Part shown: one piece after another, positions 63,435 to 64,000 of the stretch
Layout: the number at the start of each line of letters is the position of its first letter
Position numbering within the stretch: position 1 is the first letter of the stretch
Source of the DNA: Janthinobacterium sp. B9-8
GTDB lineage: Bacteria > Pseudomonadota > Gammaproteobacteria > Burkholderiales > Chitinibacteraceae
NCBI RefSeq assembly: GCF_000969645.2
Contig: NZ_CP014222.1
Location: 2,979,740 to 3,043,739 of the forward strand
Length of the DNA: 64,000 nucleotides
Direction of reading: 5' to 3'
The notes under the pieces: generated by a model
What the model was told of the DNA's origin: nothing
Databases searched by the model: none
What the model saw: only the letters and a program-made list of their open reading frames with translations
Made by a program: the position numbers and the translations under genes

Positions 63435-64000
63435 ATGCTTGCAAACACATTCAATTTTTTAATTCGCAATTTATCCGAATTTTTTATCTTACTGCTGCTG
63501 GCGCGCTTCTTTTTACAAGCAGCGCGAATTCCATTTAAACACCCGCTCACGCAGTTTGTTTTGTCCTTAACCAATTGGGCAGTGATTCCGGTAAGGCGTA
63601 TTTTGCCGCCATTTCGCGGGCTGGATAGCGCCAGCCTCATGCTGGCGTGGCTAGTGGCCTTGTTAATGCACGCAGTGTTATTGGCACTATCGCCTTGGCC
63701 TTTTGACTTTACCGCGCCGTTTTCGCTATTTTCACTGGCACTGGCTGCGCTGCTCGAAGTCTGCAAGATGTCTTTATATCTGCTGTTTGCCACCGTCATT
63801 GGCCAAGCACTGATGTCTTGGCTTGCCCCCTACAACCCCTTGATGCCGATCCTGACTGCACTGACCGCACCTTTTCTGCGCCCGCTGCATCGCTTTATTC
63901 CACCGATTGGCGGGGTAGATATCACGCCGCTGGTGCTGATTTTAGCGATTCAGCTGGTGCTCAGCGTAGTTGTGCCGAGCCTGGAGCAAATCATTTTGCA
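63435..64000 (+). CDS. yggT: YggT-family membrane protein, 3' end beyond the window
   Basis: Starts at ATG 63435 with AAGGA at 63424-63428, 9 bp after proC. The first 188 residues visible contain two YggT repeats: FFILLLLARFFLQAARIPF and later ATVIGQALMSWLAPYNPLMP, RPLHRFIPPIGGVDITPLVL. The family is a small integral membrane protein linked to osmotic tolerance. No stop codon is reached before base 64000. Confidence 0.92.
   Translation, partial: MLANTFNFLIRNLSEFFILLLLARFFLQAARIPFKHPLTQFVLSLTNWAVIPVRRILPPFRGLDSASLMLAWLVALLMHAVLLALSPWPFDFTAPFSLFSLALAALLEVCKMSLYLLFATVIGQALMSWLAPYNPLMPILTALTAPFLRPLHRFIPPIGGVDITPLVLILAIQLVLSVVVPSLEQIIL

Noticed and set aside
63422..63799. Minus-strand frame of 125 codons at the end of the window
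   Set aside because: It is the antisense of the YggT gene and shows no coding features.

Overview
The window looks like a chromosomal segment of a betaproteobacterium, most likely of the Neisseriales (Chromobacteriaceae/Chitinibacteraceae side, Iodobacter-like). This is inferred from the gene content (pilT/pilU/fimV next to yggS-proC-yggT, PEP-CTERM proteins, chitin-related secreted enzymes, RquA, many c-di-GMP proteins) and from a base composition close to 50% GC. No rRNA or marker phylogeny is available here. No tRNA, rRNA, CRISPR array or intact prophage was recognised.

Layout. 0-8.5 kb: the 3' end of recC, a PEP-CTERM secreted protein, a 257-bp internally deleted IS3-family element, yqhA, a secreted polysaccharide (chitin) deacetylase with two CBM5/12-like modules, a LytTR regulator, an RluF-like pseudouridine synthase, a candidate sRNA and an HPt-HD-GYP protein. 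8.5-13.5 kb: a signalling cluster of two orphan periplasmic binding proteins, a GAF/HAMP histidine kinase and a REC-GGDEF diguanylate cyclase, followed by a (TGGCAG)12 microsatellite. 13.6-19 kb: a LysR regulator divergent from an MDR oxidoreductase, and the gluconate module gntR / gntK-gntU with a clear GntR operator and promoter. 19-28 kb: two DEAD-box helicases (dbpA, rhlE), rquA (rhodoquinone synthesis), a second PEP-CTERM protein, chaA behind a structured leader with a tiny upstream ORF, an Ivy lysozyme inhibitor, a membrane-anchored glutaredoxin-like protein. 27.6-34 kb: small housekeeping/accessory genes including four GNAT acetyltransferases, a DUF523/TudS-like protein, an OsmC protein and a THI5-PAS-GGDEF receptor. 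35-40 kb: a Tat-exported phospholipase C with a LamG tail and an OsmC-YcaO fusion.

40.3-52.1 kb is a defence island read on the minus strand in the order hsdM-hsdS-mcrB-mcrC-yhcG(interrupted)-DUF6933-like-hsdR. A type I restriction-modification system is therefore split by a McrBC-type restriction system (McrB with an inserted EVE/PUA-like module), a PDDEXK (DUF1016) nuclease gene carrying one in-frame stop, and an uncharacterised gene. Both hsdM and hsdS carry widespread intergenic-type palindromic repeats inside the coding frame. The island sits between conserved genes (ycaO on one side, ssb-yajR-uvrA on the other).

52-64 kb is conserved core: ssb, the YajR-type transporter and uvrA, then fimV-like, pilU and pilT (type IV pilus retraction and twitching), then yggS-proC-yggT, the last running off the window. 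The main themes are c-di-GMP signalling fed by periplasmic binding proteins, type IV pili, chitin/phospholipid degradation, and layered DNA restriction. Repeated DNA is frequent: three copies of one roughly 70-bp dispersed repeat, several REP-like palindromes and one mini-IS.
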